Source: Udaeobacter sp963725505 (GTDB taxonomy: Bacteria > Verrucomicrobiota > Verrucomicrobiia > Chthoniobacterales > UBA10450). Taken from it: a DNA stretch of 64,000 nucleotides. Within the stretch, counting starts at the first letter, position 1. The number at the start of each line of letters is the position of its first letter. Location: the NCBI GenBank assembly GCA_963725505.1, contig CAVRYN010000002.1, forward strand, positions 310,001 to 374,000. The letters run 5' to 3'. The position numbers and the translations under genes were made by a program. Positions 52,659 through 61,355 of this stretch are shown here, piece after piece. Below the pieces are notes generated by a model that was not told the origin of the DNA, made no database searches, and saw nothing but the letters and a program-made list of their open reading frames with translations.

Positions 52659-53507
52659 ATGTCCCCGCAACTTTCTAACAAAAAGCTAGCCGTGCTCGGC
52701 GTCGGCAAACTGGGTGGCATTCTGCTGCGTGCGTATCTGAAGCAAGGACTCTTTGTCTCCGAACGCGTCACTGCTACGGTGAGACATTCGGAAAGGGCAG
52801 CCTCGCTAGCAAAAGAGCTGGGGGTTGCCGTGACCACCGACAATCGCGAAGCCGTAAAAGGTACCGACATCATTCTTCTGACGGTAAAGCCCCAAACCGT
52901 GGCGGAGGTCTTGCAGGAGATCGCTCCTGAAATTGGCGCTAAGACGTTGCTCGTTTCTGTTGCGGCTTCCGTGCCGACAAGCTATGTGGAGCAACAACTC
53001 GCTGCGGCCAATGGCGGCAAGCATGATGAAGTGGCCGTCGTTCGAGCTATGCCGAACACGCCCGCCGCTGTCGGGTGCGGAATGACGGCAATTTGTCGCG
53101 GTGCTCATGCGGCACCGGAGCATCTTGAAATTGCTCGCAGCATGTTTGACGCGGTAGGCCGCACCATTGTGCTCGATGAAAAACACATGGACGCGGTGAC
53201 GGGTCTTTCGGCTAGCGGCCCTGCGTTCGCGTACATCATTCTGGAATCGCTTGCCGAGGGCGGTGTGAAAGTTGGTTTGCCGCGCGATGTAGCCACTCTC
53301 CTCGCCGCGCAGACCATGAAAGGTGCCGCGAGTGTTGTGTTGGAAACCGGCGATCATCCTGCGCTCCTCAAGGACGCAGTCACTACCCCGGCTGGCTGCA
53401 CCATCGACGGCATCCTCGAACTCGAAGAAGGGAAACTCCGCGTCACGCTGATTAAGGCTGTCGTCAAAGCGACCAGCCGCGCCGGCGAACTGCTATTTGA
53501 AAAGTAG
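52659..53507 (+). CDS. proC: pyrroline-5-carboxylate reductase
   Basis: A 282-residue enzyme that catalyses the last step of proline synthesis with NAD(P)H. The N-terminal dinucleotide motif is LGVGKLGG; further blocks are LTVKPQ, VRAMPNTPAAVGCG, VTGLSASGPAFAYII and TTPAGCTIDGILELEE, the ProC signature. I prefer the ATG at 52659 over an upstream GTG at 52638, which lies in repeat sequence. It is followed after about 120 bases by rmuC; proA and proB are not in the window. Identification is secure. Confidence 0.95.
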   Translation: MSPQLSNKKLAVLGVGKLGGILLRAYLKQGLFVSERVTATVRHSERAASLAKELGVAVTTDNREAVKGTDIILLTVKPQTVAEVLQEIAPEIGAKTLLVSVAASVPTSYVEQQLAAANGGKHDEVAVVRAMPNTPAAVGCGMTAICRGAHAAPEHLEIARSMFDAVGRTIVLDEKHMDAVTGLSASGPAFAYIILESLAEGGVKVGLPRDVATLLAAQTMKGAASVVLETGDHPALLKDAVTTPAGCTIDGILELEEGKLRVTLIKAVVKATSRAGELLFEK

Positions 53508-53630
53508 CGCGGGCCGCAACAGAAAAATCGAGGTCTTCTATCGCATGCCGGGAGGGTGCAACGTCCCGCAGAACGCAGTGCAAAGGGGCTGTAGCTTGAA
53601 TTCCGCGCGGCATCGTTTAATCACGCAGTT

Positions 53631-54836
53631 ATGAGTCCGCTGCTCTATCTCGCGATCGGCTTGATCGTTGGCGGGCTCTTGGTTGCGGTGATTGCTCTGC
53701 TGTTGCGACGCGGGAAAGCCGCCAGTGGCGTGGAAACAGAACTGGTGAAGCGATTGGAAATGATTGATCGCGGTCTGCGAGACGAATTTTCGCGCAATCG
53801 TGAGGAAGCAGGCGCGGCCGCGAAGAACCAGCGCGAAGAACTGACCAAATCTCTCGAAAACGTGCGGTCGATTGTCGATCTTCGCCTCAACCAATTACAA
53901 GAGGACAATGCGAAGCAAATCGACAAGATGCGCTCGACCGTCGATGAAAAATTGCAAGGCACACTGGAGAAACGCCTCGGGGAATCTTTCAAGCTGGTGA
54001 GCGATCGACTTGAGCAGGTGCATCAAGGACTCGGCGCGATGCAGCAACTGGCCAGTGACGTTGGCGGATTGCAACGCGTGCTGACAAACGTAAAGACGCG
54101 TGGCGGCTGGAGCGAATGGCAACTCGGAGTCCTGTTGGAAGAAATGCTGACTCGGGACCAGTTCGCCACAAATATCAAGATGCGCGAGGACACCGATGAG
54201 CGCGTCGAGTTTGCGATCAAATTGCCGGGCGACGAGAACGGCGCGCCGGTGTGGTTGCCGATCGATGCGAAATTTCCGATGGAACATTACGAGCGGCTGG
54301 CGGTGGCGCAGGAGAAGGGCGACCTAACTGCGGTCGACGCCGCGATGAAGACTTTGGAAACGCAGTTGAAGCGATGTGCGAAAGACATTTGCGAGAAGTA
54401 CATCAACCCACCTAAGACGACCGATTTCGCTCTCCTGTTTTTGCCGAGCGAGGGACTTTACGCGGAAGCGATTCGGCGCGTCGGTTTGGTGCAAAACGTT
54501 CAACGCGATTGCCGCGTTACATTTGTCGGACCAACTACGCTAGCCGCGTTGCTCAACAGTTTGCAGATGGGTTTTCGCACGCTCGCGATCCAGAAGCGAT
54601 CGAGCGAAGTGTGGAATCTGCTGGCCACGGTTAAGACCGAGTTTGGAAAATTTGGTGAGGCGTTGTCCGCAGTGAAAGAGAAAATCGATCAGGCCTCGCG
54701 GAAGATCGAAGACGTCGATGTTCGTTCGCGCGCGATCACAAAAAAGTTGCGCGACGTGGAAGAACTGCCGTCGAACCCGCAGCCATTGCTAAGAGATCTT
54801 TTGCCGAATGAGGATGACGAAGATCTTCGTGAGTGA
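53631..54836 (+). CDS. rmuC: RmuC-family DNA recombination protein
   Basis: A 401-residue protein with one N-terminal membrane helix (LLYLAIGLIVGGLLVAVIALL, in parts), a long coiled coil (about residues 38-125) and the RmuC domain (GGWSEWQLGVLLEEML, WLPIDAKFPMEHYERL, TTDFALLFLPSEGLYAEA, FVGPTTLAALLNSLQMGF). RmuC is linked to limiting DNA inversions and has a nuclease-like fold. The domain order and length are typical. Its stop overlaps the possible GTG start of the downstream dehydrogenase gene. Confidence 0.94.
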   Translation: MSPLLYLAIGLIVGGLLVAVIALLLRRGKAASGVETELVKRLEMIDRGLRDEFSRNREEAGAAAKNQREELTKSLENVRSIVDLRLNQLQEDNAKQIDKMRSTVDEKLQGTLEKRLGESFKLVSDRLEQVHQGLGAMQQLASDVGGLQRVLTNVKTRGGWSEWQLGVLLEEMLTRDQFATNIKMREDTDERVEFAIKLPGDENGAPVWLPIDAKFPMEHYERLAVAQEKGDLTAVDAAMKTLETQLKRCAKDICEKYINPPKTTDFALLFLPSEGLYAEAIRRVGLVQNVQRDCRVTFVGPTTLAALLNSLQMGFRTLAIQKRSSEVWNLLATVKTEFGKFGEALSAVKEKIDQASRKIEDVDVRSRAITKKLRDVEELPSNPQPLLRDLLPNEDDEDLRE

Positions 54837-54853
54837 GCCTCATCCAAGCGCGC

Positions 54854-55546
54854 ATGAAGACGGCATTGATCACAGGAGCGAACAAAGGCATCGGGCGCGA
54901 AGTGGCGCGCCAGCTCGCGGGAAAAGGCTTTCACGTTTTCGTGGGTGCGCGTAACCGTGCGGCTGGCTGCAAAGCGGCAGATGAGATCGCAAAGAAGGGC
55001 GGAAAGGTGACGTTTCTGGAGATTGATATCGCCGATAATGCGAGCGTGACCGCCGCTGCGCGTGAGTTTGTCAAAACTGCGGATCATCTTGATGTGCTTG
55101 TTAACAATGCAGGGATCATCATGGATGGCGACGACGCGATTCTCGAAATCAGCGACGACATTTTCCGAAAGACAATCGAGACGAATGCACTTGGCGCATT
55201 GCGGGTGACGCGCATGTTTGCGGCGTTGCTGACGAAAAGCAAGGCGCCACGGGTTATCAATGTCTCCAGCAGCGGCGGTCAATTGACCGGCGGCGCGGAT
55301 GGTTGGTCGCCGGCTTATTGCATTTCTAAGACTGCGCTGAACGGAGTGACGTCGCAGCTTGCCGCGGCATTGCCGAAGTTTGCGGTGAATTCGGTTTGCC
55401 CGGGCTGGGTGCGAACTGACATGGGCGGACGGAATGCTACGCGCTCAGTAGAAGAAGGCGCGGACACGATTGTATGGCTTGCGAGCGAAGCGCCGCAGAA
55501 TCTTACCGGCAAATTCTTGCGAGATCGCGAGGAGATACCCTGGTGA
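54854..55546 (+). CDS. short-chain dehydrogenase/reductase
   Basis: A 230-residue classical SDR. Cofactor motif TGANKGIG, NNAG block, catalytic Ser in VINVSSSGGQ and YxxxK in AYCISK, followed by the PGWVRTDMGG block typical of carbonyl reductases. An upstream GTG at 54833 overlaps the rmuC stop, but the ATG at 54854 begins the standard fold. Substrate is unknown, perhaps a small carbonyl compound. It is translated right after rmuC. Confidence 0.92.
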   Translation: MKTALITGANKGIGREVARQLAGKGFHVFVGARNRAAGCKAADEIAKKGGKVTFLEIDIADNASVTAAAREFVKTADHLDVLVNNAGIIMDGDDAILEISDDIFRKTIETNALGALRVTRMFAALLTKSKAPRVINVSSSGGQLTGGADGWSPAYCISKTALNGVTSQLAAALPKFAVNSVCPGWVRTDMGGRNATRSVEEGADTIVWLASEAPQNLTGKFLRDREEIPW

Positions 55547-55555
55547 TTCCCTTTC

Positions 55556-55635
55556 TGTAGCCGCTTCGCTGTGCGAAGCGTCGGTCATCAGCAAAACAGA
55601 TTAATGCGGCGTCGCCCACAGGGCGACGGCTACAG
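55556..55635. repeat. dispersed palindromic repeat, family C
   Basis: Opens TGTAGCCGCTTCGCTGTGCG and closes GGGCGACGGCTACAG. It occupies the space between convergent genes. A low-complexity stretch of GAGCA units (55650-55680) follows. Confidence 0.8.
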
Positions 55636-55687
55636 CCCCGGGGAATCGATTACGAGCACGAGCAGGAGCAAGAGTAAGAGCCGGAAA

Positions 55688-57487
55688 TTACAGCACTTCG
55701 CCCCATTTGCTCTGGTCTTTGAGCATGACTTCGCGGAGCAGACGAATGGGGGGCATGCCGTGGTTGAGCAGTTCGTTATGAAATTTTTGCAATGAGAAGT
55801 CGTCGCCTTCCTGCGCTTTGTAGTCGTCGCGCAATTTCAGGATCTGCAATTTCCCCAGCGTGTAATTGAGATAACCGGGATCGAAGGTGCCGCGGATCGC
55901 TTCCTGGCGCGCTGGTTTTTCCTCGTAGTAGCAATTGTCGCGGAAAAATTTCGTTGCCTCTTCGAGCGACATGTTTTGGGTGTGCATTTTGATCGACGCA
56001 CATAACCGACATAAGCGCAGCAGCGCTTCATCGGCTTGGGCCATGCGATATTTGGCTGCGCGTTTCGCGTCCTCTTCACTGGGAGTCGAGCTGGTCGGGC
56101 TGCCGTAGCCTTCGTCGAGCATCATTTTCTCGCAGTAATGCGCCCAGCCTTCGATGAACGCGTAGCTGCCGAAAATTTTTTCGACCTTGGTCGCGGGCGA
56201 CGCGTTCAAGTGCAGGAATTGCACGTAGTGACCGGGGTAGGCTTCGTGGATCGACGTAATGTCCGACGTGTAATAATTGAAAGCGGTGAGCCATTCCTGC
56301 TTTTGTTTGTCCGGCCAATCGTTCTCGGTGGGTGTGACATAGTAATACGCTTCAGTGGCGCGCTTCTCGAACGGACCGGGCGTGTCCATCGACGCAAAAG
56401 ACGTGGCGCGCAGATATTGCGGGGTCTCTTTTACCTTTGCGCGAATGTCCGAGGGGATGCCGATCAAATGATGGCTTAAAACGTACTTACGAATTTTGTC
56501 CAGATCTTTGGCTACGTCAGGGATGAGATTTTGCGGTGTCGGATGTTCGCTCTGGATTTGCTTGAAGACTTCAATCGGCGACTTGTTTGGATCGATCTTT
56601 TTCGCGGCTTCGGCGAACGCGTCCTGTTCGGCTTTTAATTGTGCCATTCCGATCTCAAGAACTTTTTGCGGCGGAAGATCGACCAGTTCGGTCTGCGCGA
56701 GGAAACGGTGGAATTTTTCTTCGCCGAGTGCGAAATCGAGCGAAGCCTTCGGTAGTTTCTCACGCTCCAGCCACGCTGCATAATCGTTAAGCGCGGTCGC
56801 AGCCTTGCGGTTGGCGTCTAAAAAGGCCGTGCGAAGCTGTTCGTCCTTGAGGCCGCTGACAGCGGATACCAGATCTTTTTTCAGAAAATCGGAGGAACCT
56901 TTCGCTACCTGAATAGCCAATTCCACATACGGTTTGGGAAGCACGCCATTGAGGTTTGTCCTGGCTGCAATCAGGATATTTGGGATTTGCGATTCGATGG
57001 CGACCAGGCTGCGAACGCGATCCTCAAGCGGCGCAAAATTTCTTTTGATGTAAACGTTCACGTCGGCGGCGCCCGCATAGATCATGGGATTTCGCTCGAA
57101 GACTGACATATCCTGCATTTCAAAGAGGTCCCTCTTCACCGCGGCTTGGAGAATTCGCAGGTCGATGGATTGGCGCGCACCCAATTTGGCTGGATCGAAC
57201 TTGGCCAGGCGATCGTCAAACCGGCGGAGCCGGGAAAGCTCAGCATCCAGCGCCAGACGGCTATAATCGCTGATTTTGCCGTCGTATTCGTGGAGACCGA
57301 GGGCAGTTCCCTCAAGCGGGTGGGCTGCGAGATACGTTTTAATATATTCCTCTGCTACCGCTTCGTACTCGGTATCCTCTGTTTGCGCAGCGAAGCCCGG
57401 CGGGTTTTGGAGTGAGATGTAGGCCGCCGGAATCAGAATCAGCAGCACGAGCAGGCAGCGTTTACTCAAGAGTTTTATCGGTTTCAT
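55688..57487 (-). CDS. DUF885 metallopeptidase-like protein
   Basis: A 599-residue protein of the DUF885 family. The start at 57487 opens a signal or anchor helix (LLSKRCLLVLLILIPAAYISL, in parts). The zinc motif HEAYPGH lies about two thirds along, with a downstream Glu in FIEGWAHYCEKMM, as in gluzincin-like peptidases. C-terminal blocks GYLNYTLGKLQILKLRDDY and NHGMPPIRLLREVML are family typical. Probably an envelope peptidase; substrate unknown. The 15-codon extension upstream is repeat sequence (family C), not coding. Confidence 0.9.
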   Translation of the reverse strand: MKPIKLLSKRCLLVLLILIPAAYISLQNPPGFAAQTEDTEYEAVAEEYIKTYLAAHPLEGTALGLHEYDGKISDYSRLALDAELSRLRRFDDRLAKFDPAKLGARQSIDLRILQAAVKRDLFEMQDMSVFERNPMIYAGAADVNVYIKRNFAPLEDRVRSLVAIESQIPNILIAARTNLNGVLPKPYVELAIQVAKGSSDFLKKDLVSAVSGLKDEQLRTAFLDANRKAATALNDYAAWLEREKLPKASLDFALGEEKFHRFLAQTELVDLPPQKVLEIGMAQLKAEQDAFAEAAKKIDPNKSPIEVFKQIQSEHPTPQNLIPDVAKDLDKIRKYVLSHHLIGIPSDIRAKVKETPQYLRATSFASMDTPGPFEKRATEAYYYVTPTENDWPDKQKQEWLTAFNYYTSDITSIHEAYPGHYVQFLHLNASPATKVEKIFGSYAFIEGWAHYCEKMMLDEGYGSPTSSTPSEEDAKRAAKYRMAQADEALLRLCRLCASIKMHTQNMSLEEATKFFRDNCYYEEKPARQEAIRGTFDPGYLNYTLGKLQILKLRDDYKAQEGDDFSLQKFHNELLNHGMPPIRLLREVMLKDQSKWGEVL

Positions 57488-57489
57488 TG

Positions 57490-57565
57490 TTGTAGCCACG
57501 GCGCTGTGACGCCGTGCTCGATGGCGACGCAAGGGGAGCGCCTCGACACAGCGAGGCGGCTACAA
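57490..57565. repeat. dispersed palindromic repeat, family C
   Basis: Opens TTGTAGCCACGGCGCTGTGA and closes CACAGCGAGGCGGCTACAA. It lies two bases before the DUF885 start codon on the minus strand, in the place of its ribosome binding site. Confidence 0.75.
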
Positions 57566-57684
57566 GAGTCTGCGAAATGGTTACTCATGTTTGCGAGTCT
57601 CAGTTAAGACAACGTTTTGTGTTGGGCGTTGCCAAAATTTCCTCATGAGCGATGGTTAGGTTGTTCCGAATTTTAGGTTGAAAT

Positions 57685-58983
57685 ATGACGCGCTCGGTGA
57701 TCATCCCGTTGCTGGCTTGTCTACTGCTCGGCGCTTTTCCCGGCGTGTTCGCGCAAGAAGCGCAGCCAGGAAAGAGCGAAGAGGATAACGGCTACGCGCA
57801 GATTTCCATTTTCGCAAAGACTCTGGAGTTGCTCCGGCAAGATTACGTCGATGAGAACAAGACGAGCTATCACGATCTCGTCACTGCGGCAATGAAGGGC
57901 ATGCTTTCTTCGCTGGACCCACATAGCCAGTTCATGGACCCGAGCGATTTCCGCGACATGCAAGATGACACGCGCAGCCGCTTCAACGGGCTCGGGATCG
58001 AGGTTTCCATGAAAAACGGCCTGCCTACGGTCATCACAGCGATGGAGGACACACCTGCCGCCAAGGCGGGCGTTCTCTCCGGCGACCAAATCTTGCGCAT
58101 CAACGGCATTTCCACGGAGAGAATGGATCTTCAGGACGCGATCAATGTTTTGCGTGGGCCTGCGGGCGCAAAAGTGACCCTTAGTTTACTGCGGCCCGCA
58201 ACCAATGAAATCAAGGAATACACGCTGCAACGGGCGGAGATCAAAATCCAAAGTATCAAAGGAGCAAGGCTGCTCGATGCCGAGCTGACCGGTCCGTTCA
58301 AGATCGGTTATATCCGATTGATCCAGTTTAACGAACCGACAGCCGAGGAACTTTCGAGGGCGCTCGACGATTTGCAGAAGCAAGGCATGCAAGCGCTCAT
58401 TCTCGATCTTCGGAACAATCCGGGCGGACTGTTGAATAGCGCCGTGGACGTGTGCGCTCAATTCTTACCGCCCAACACAAAAGTGGTCTCAACCCAGGGA
58501 CGGGTGGTTTCCCAGCAGCGTGAATACTCGACTTCCGGCGCGAAAAAAGAGCGTCCGAACTTTCCGATGGTCTTGCTGATCAACGAAGGAAGCGCGAGCG
58601 GGGCGGAGATCGTTGCTGGAGCGCTCAAGGATTTGCACCGGGCCGTGCTTGTCGGCGAAACCACTTTTGGAAAAGGTTCCGTGCAGAATGTCATGCAATT
58701 GCCGGACGGTTCGGCGGTGCGTTTTACCACTGCAAAATACTATACGCCGAGCAAACAAGTTATTCAGGGCAATGGCGTGACTCCGAATATTCGCGTTGCC
58801 ATGACCGCCGATCAGGAGCGCGCTCTCTTTGCATTGCGCAATGCGGGAAACATGAAACCCGAGGACGAGACCAAGATTATCAAGACCAAAGATGCCCAGA
58901 TGTTGCGCGCAATCGACGCGCTCAAGGGCGTCATGACTTATGCGCAACAGAGCGCGCCGAAAGCGGAAGCGGTAAAGAAGTAA
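57685..58983 (+). CDS. S41-family carboxy-terminal processing protease
   Basis: A 432-residue secreted protease of the CtpA type. A signal peptide (IIPLLACLLLGAFPGVFA) precedes the N-terminal helices, a PDZ domain (about residues 95-180, GLGIEVSMKNGLPTVITAM, GVLSGDQILRINGIS) and the tail-specific protease domain. The catalytic Ser lies in NEGSASGAEIVAGAL and the Lys in TTFGKGSVQ. It cuts C-termini of envelope proteins in the periplasm. A repeat (family A) lies eight bases after its stop and may end the transcript. Confidence 0.95.
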   Translation: MTRSVIIPLLACLLLGAFPGVFAQEAQPGKSEEDNGYAQISIFAKTLELLRQDYVDENKTSYHDLVTAAMKGMLSSLDPHSQFMDPSDFRDMQDDTRSRFNGLGIEVSMKNGLPTVITAMEDTPAAKAGVLSGDQILRINGISTERMDLQDAINVLRGPAGAKVTLSLLRPATNEIKEYTLQRAEIKIQSIKGARLLDAELTGPFKIGYIRLIQFNEPTAEELSRALDDLQKQGMQALILDLRNNPGGLLNSAVDVCAQFLPPNTKVVSTQGRVVSQQREYSTSGAKKERPNFPMVLLINEGSASGAEIVAGALKDLHRAVLVGETTFGKGSVQNVMQLPDGSAVRFTTAKYYTPSKQVIQGNGVTPNIRVAMTADQERALFALRNAGNMKPEDETKIIKTKDAQMLRAIDALKGVMTYAQQSAPKAEAVKK

Positions 58984-58990
58984 TAGCGTG

Positions 58991-59105
58991 GTCATCCCGA
59001 GCCGCGCAGACGGTGAGGGACCTCACACAGGCAGCGAGAATCACGCAACCTAACCAGTGTGACCCAGCAGCCCTCTGTGAGGTTCTTCGCTTCGCTCAGA
59101 ATGAC
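58991..59105. repeat. dispersed palindromic repeat, family A copy 2
   Basis: Opens GTCATCCCGAGCCGCGCAG and closes CTTCGCTCAGAATGAC. It ends 18 bases before the GTG start of tsaD, so tsaD lacks a normal leader. Confidence 0.85.
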
Positions 59106-59123
59106 GCGCGTGTTTTGTTTGTT

Positions 59124-60395
59124 GTGAAAACAGTATTAGCACTTGAAACTTCCTGCGATGAGACCGCCGTGGCGGTGTTGCGCGGAGGCGACAATTACTC
59201 CAAGCACGAATTGCTGGCCAGCGAAGTCGCCTCGCAAATTGCCGCGCACGAAAAATTCGGCGGGATCGTGCCGGAGATAGCTTCGCGCAACCATCTGATC
59301 GACGCGCCGCGTCTGCTCGCTCGCGCGATCCACGCTGCGGGGATTGATATGTCGGTCGTCGATGCATTTGCGGCAACCAGCGGACCCGGACTGGCGAGTT
59401 CCCTCATGATCGGCGCGTCCATCGCCAAGGGACTGGCTATTGGCTTTGGCAAACCTTACCTGGCCATCAATCATCTCGAAGGCCATTTGCTGTCTCCCTT
59501 TTTCGGTGACGCGGATGGCGACGAGCAAATCAAGCGAAATGTTTCACTCATCGTAAGCGGTGGCCACACGATGTCGGTCTTCGTTGGTGGCCTGGCGGAT
59601 TATCAACTAATTGGGCGCACGGTGGATGACGCTGCTGGCGAGGCATTCGATAAAGTTGCCAAGATGCTCGGGCTCGGCTACCCCGGCGGTCCGGAAATTG
59701 AAAAGCACGCGCGCGGTGGCGATCCAAATCGCTTTGATCTTCCGCGCAGCATGCTCGGCTCGGAGAATTTCAGTTTCAGCGGGTTGAAAACCGCGGTGCG
59801 ATACTTGCTGCCCAAAATCGGGGTCATCCCGAACCAAAGTGAGGGACCTCGCACTCGAAGTCTGGAGCACCAAGGACCGATGGGTGAGCAATCACCCTAT
59901 GAGAGATCCCTCGCATTCGCTCAGGATGACAAGCTGCTAAGTGATCTCTGCGCGTCATTTCAACAAGCAGTTATCGATGTCCTGGTGACAAAGACGATCG
60001 CGGCAGCGCAGAAATACCGTGTCGATCTGATTACGGTCAGCGGCGGCGTCAGTTGCAATCAGGAACTGCGCCGGCAATTGCGGGAAGCGTGCAGCCGCAA
60101 AGGATTTGAATTCAAGAGTGCCGAGCCGTGGTTGTGCACTGATAATGCAGCCATGATCGCATTTGCTGCGCTACTGCGATTGCAGACTGGATTTCAATCG
60201 AAGATATCAGAAGAGATCGACCCGAATTTGCGCTGGTCCTGTAGCCGTTTCCCTGTGCGAAACGTCTGCAGAATTGATCGCCACTCACACGCCGCGTCGC
60301 CGAAAGGGAGAGACGTCTGCAGAATTGATCGCCACTCACGCGCCGCGGCCCACAGGGCGCCGCCCTACAGTCAGTACTCGCGCTCTAGAAGATAA
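59124..60395 (+). CDS. tsaD: tRNA threonylcarbamoyladenosine synthase TsaD with a repeat inserted in frame
   Basis: TsaD transfers the threonylcarbamoyl group to A37 of ANN-decoding tRNAs. It has the N-terminal ETSCDETAVAV, EIASRNHLID, the metal-binding INHLEGHLLSPF, VSGGHTMS and the ATP-site AGEAFDKVAKMLGLGYPGG, then SGGVSCNQELR and CTDNAAMIA. I take the GTG at 59124 as start. After YLLPKIG a 108-base repeat (family A) adds 36 residues in frame. Past the natural end (about EEIDPNLRWS) the frame runs on through another repeat for about 50 residues, including a tandem VCRIDRHS motif, and overlaps the ispA stop by 25 bases. The gene is essential in most bacteria, so the altered protein should still work. 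Confidence 0.93.
   Translation: MKTVLALETSCDETAVAVLRGGDNYSKHELLASEVASQIAAHEKFGGIVPEIASRNHLIDAPRLLARAIHAAGIDMSVVDAFAATSGPGLASSLMIGASIAKGLAIGFGKPYLAINHLEGHLLSPFFGDADGDEQIKRNVSLIVSGGHTMSVFVGGLADYQLIGRTVDDAAGEAFDKVAKMLGLGYPGGPEIEKHARGGDPNRFDLPRSMLGSENFSFSGLKTAVRYLLPKIGVIPNQSEGPRTRSLEHQGPMGEQSPYERSLAFAQDDKLLSDLCASFQQAVIDVLVTKTIAAAQKYRVDLITVSGGVSCNQELRRQLREACSRKGFEFKSAEPWLCTDNAAMIAFAALLRLQTGFQSKISEEIDPNLRWSCSRFPVRNVCRIDRHSHAASPKGRDVCRIDRHSRAAAHRAPPYSQYSRSRR
59823..59930. repeat. dispersed palindromic repeat, family A copy 3, inside tsaD
   Basis: Opens GTCATCCCGAACCAAAGTGA and closes CGCATTCGCTCAGGATGAC. Its length of 108 bases is exactly 36 codons and it has no stop in the tsaD frame. The flanking codons fit the TsaD family without the insert. 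Confidence 0.88.
60240..60370. repeat. family C repeat with internal tandem duplication at the 3' end of tsaD
   Basis: Opens TGTAGCCGTTTCCCTGTGCG and closes GCCGCCCTACAG. A block beginning ACGTCTGCAGAATTGATCG occurs twice with a period of 51 bases (60262 and 60313). The period is 17 codons, so tsaD stays open through it. Confidence 0.75.
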
Positions 60396-61255
60396 TTCGC
60401 GAGCGCGTGCAACGGTTCGGCATCGCTGCTGCGGAACACCGACAGAGCATTGTGCGCCTGGCGCGTGAGCCGTCTGGCTTCGGTGCGGGATTTTTCCAGG
60501 CCGATCACTGCAGGGTAGGTCGCTTTTTTGGCTGCCACATCTTTGCCGGCGCTCTTTCCCAATATCTCAGAGGTCTGCGTTACATCGAGAATGTCGTCAA
60601 TGATTTGAAATGCGAGCCCAAGCCGCTGACCGAAGCGTGTAATTGCAGAAAGTTTTCTGGCGTCCGCGTTGGCGCTCATCGCACCGAGCCGCACCGAGCT
60701 TCTCAAAATAGCTGCGGTCTTGTTCTCGTGAATAAATTGCAATTGATCGCGTTTGACGTTCTTGCCTTCGGCTTCGAGATCGGCCACCTGACCGGCGATT
60801 AGTTTTTGGCTCCCCGCCGCAACTGCAATTTCGCGCAGCAAGATCGATGTGTCGTAGCGCGATGTCGGCTTTGCCTTGGAGACAATTTCAAACGCGATTG
60901 TCAATAGCGCGTCCCCGGCCAGGATCGCAATGCCGTCCCCGAAGATTTTGTGGCAAGTAGGACGGCCGCGCCGAAAATCGTCGTCGTCCATGCTCGGCAA
61001 ATCGTCGTGTACTAGCGAATAGGTGTGGATGCATTCCAGGGCACAAGCGACAGGAAGGGCATTGCCGATCTTTCCACCACACGCTTCGGCTGCGGCGAGA
61101 CAAAGAATCGGTCGCAACCGCTTGCCGCCGGCGAAAACACTGTAACGCATCGCTCGATGCAGGGTCGCGGGTTTCGTATTCGCTTTCGGCAAGTAGCGAT
61201 CGAGCGCGCGCTCGATCAACTTCTGGCGAGAGACGAGATAGGTTTTGATGTTCAC
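60371..61255 (-). CDS. ispA: polyprenyl synthetase (farnesyl diphosphate synthase type)
   Basis: A 294-residue prenyl chain elongase. Family signs: FAGGKRLRPILCLAAAE, first Asp-rich motif DDLPSMDDDD, GDALLTIAFEI and second Asp-rich motif IIDDILDVT. The two extra residues in the first motif place it in the bacterial farnesyl/geranyl branch. It makes farnesyl diphosphate for undecaprenol and quinones. The start at 61255 is near a short repeat. It is convergent with, and overlaps by 25 bases, the run-on end of tsaD; xseB and dxs, its usual partners, are not here. Confidence 0.95.
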   Translation of the reverse strand: MNIKTYLVSRQKLIERALDRYLPKANTKPATLHRAMRYSVFAGGKRLRPILCLAAAEACGGKIGNALPVACALECIHTYSLVHDDLPSMDDDDFRRGRPTCHKIFGDGIAILAGDALLTIAFEIVSKAKPTSRYDTSILLREIAVAAGSQKLIAGQVADLEAEGKNVKRDQLQFIHENKTAAILRSSVRLGAMSANADARKLSAITRFGQRLGLAFQIIDDILDVTQTSEILGKSAGKDVAAKKATYPAVIGLEKSRTEARRLTRQAHNALSVFRSSDAEPLHALANYLLEREY

Positions 61256-61261
61256 GTTTCT

Positions 61262-61340
61262 GAGTGCTCGATGCTGGCTGCTGGACGTTGCGCGCGCTGA
61301 TTATCCAGCATCGAGCTCCGAGAATCCAGCACCGGAAATT
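61262..61340. repeat. CCAGCATC-type short repeats
   Basis: Contains GATGCTGGCTGCTGGACG and, inverted, TTATCCAGCATCGAGC and AGAATCCAGCACCGG. A similar CTGGATGCTGG-like run lies at 13787-13820, next to another divergent gene pair. Confidence 0.5.
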
Positions 61341-61355
61341 TAACGTTTTACTGTT

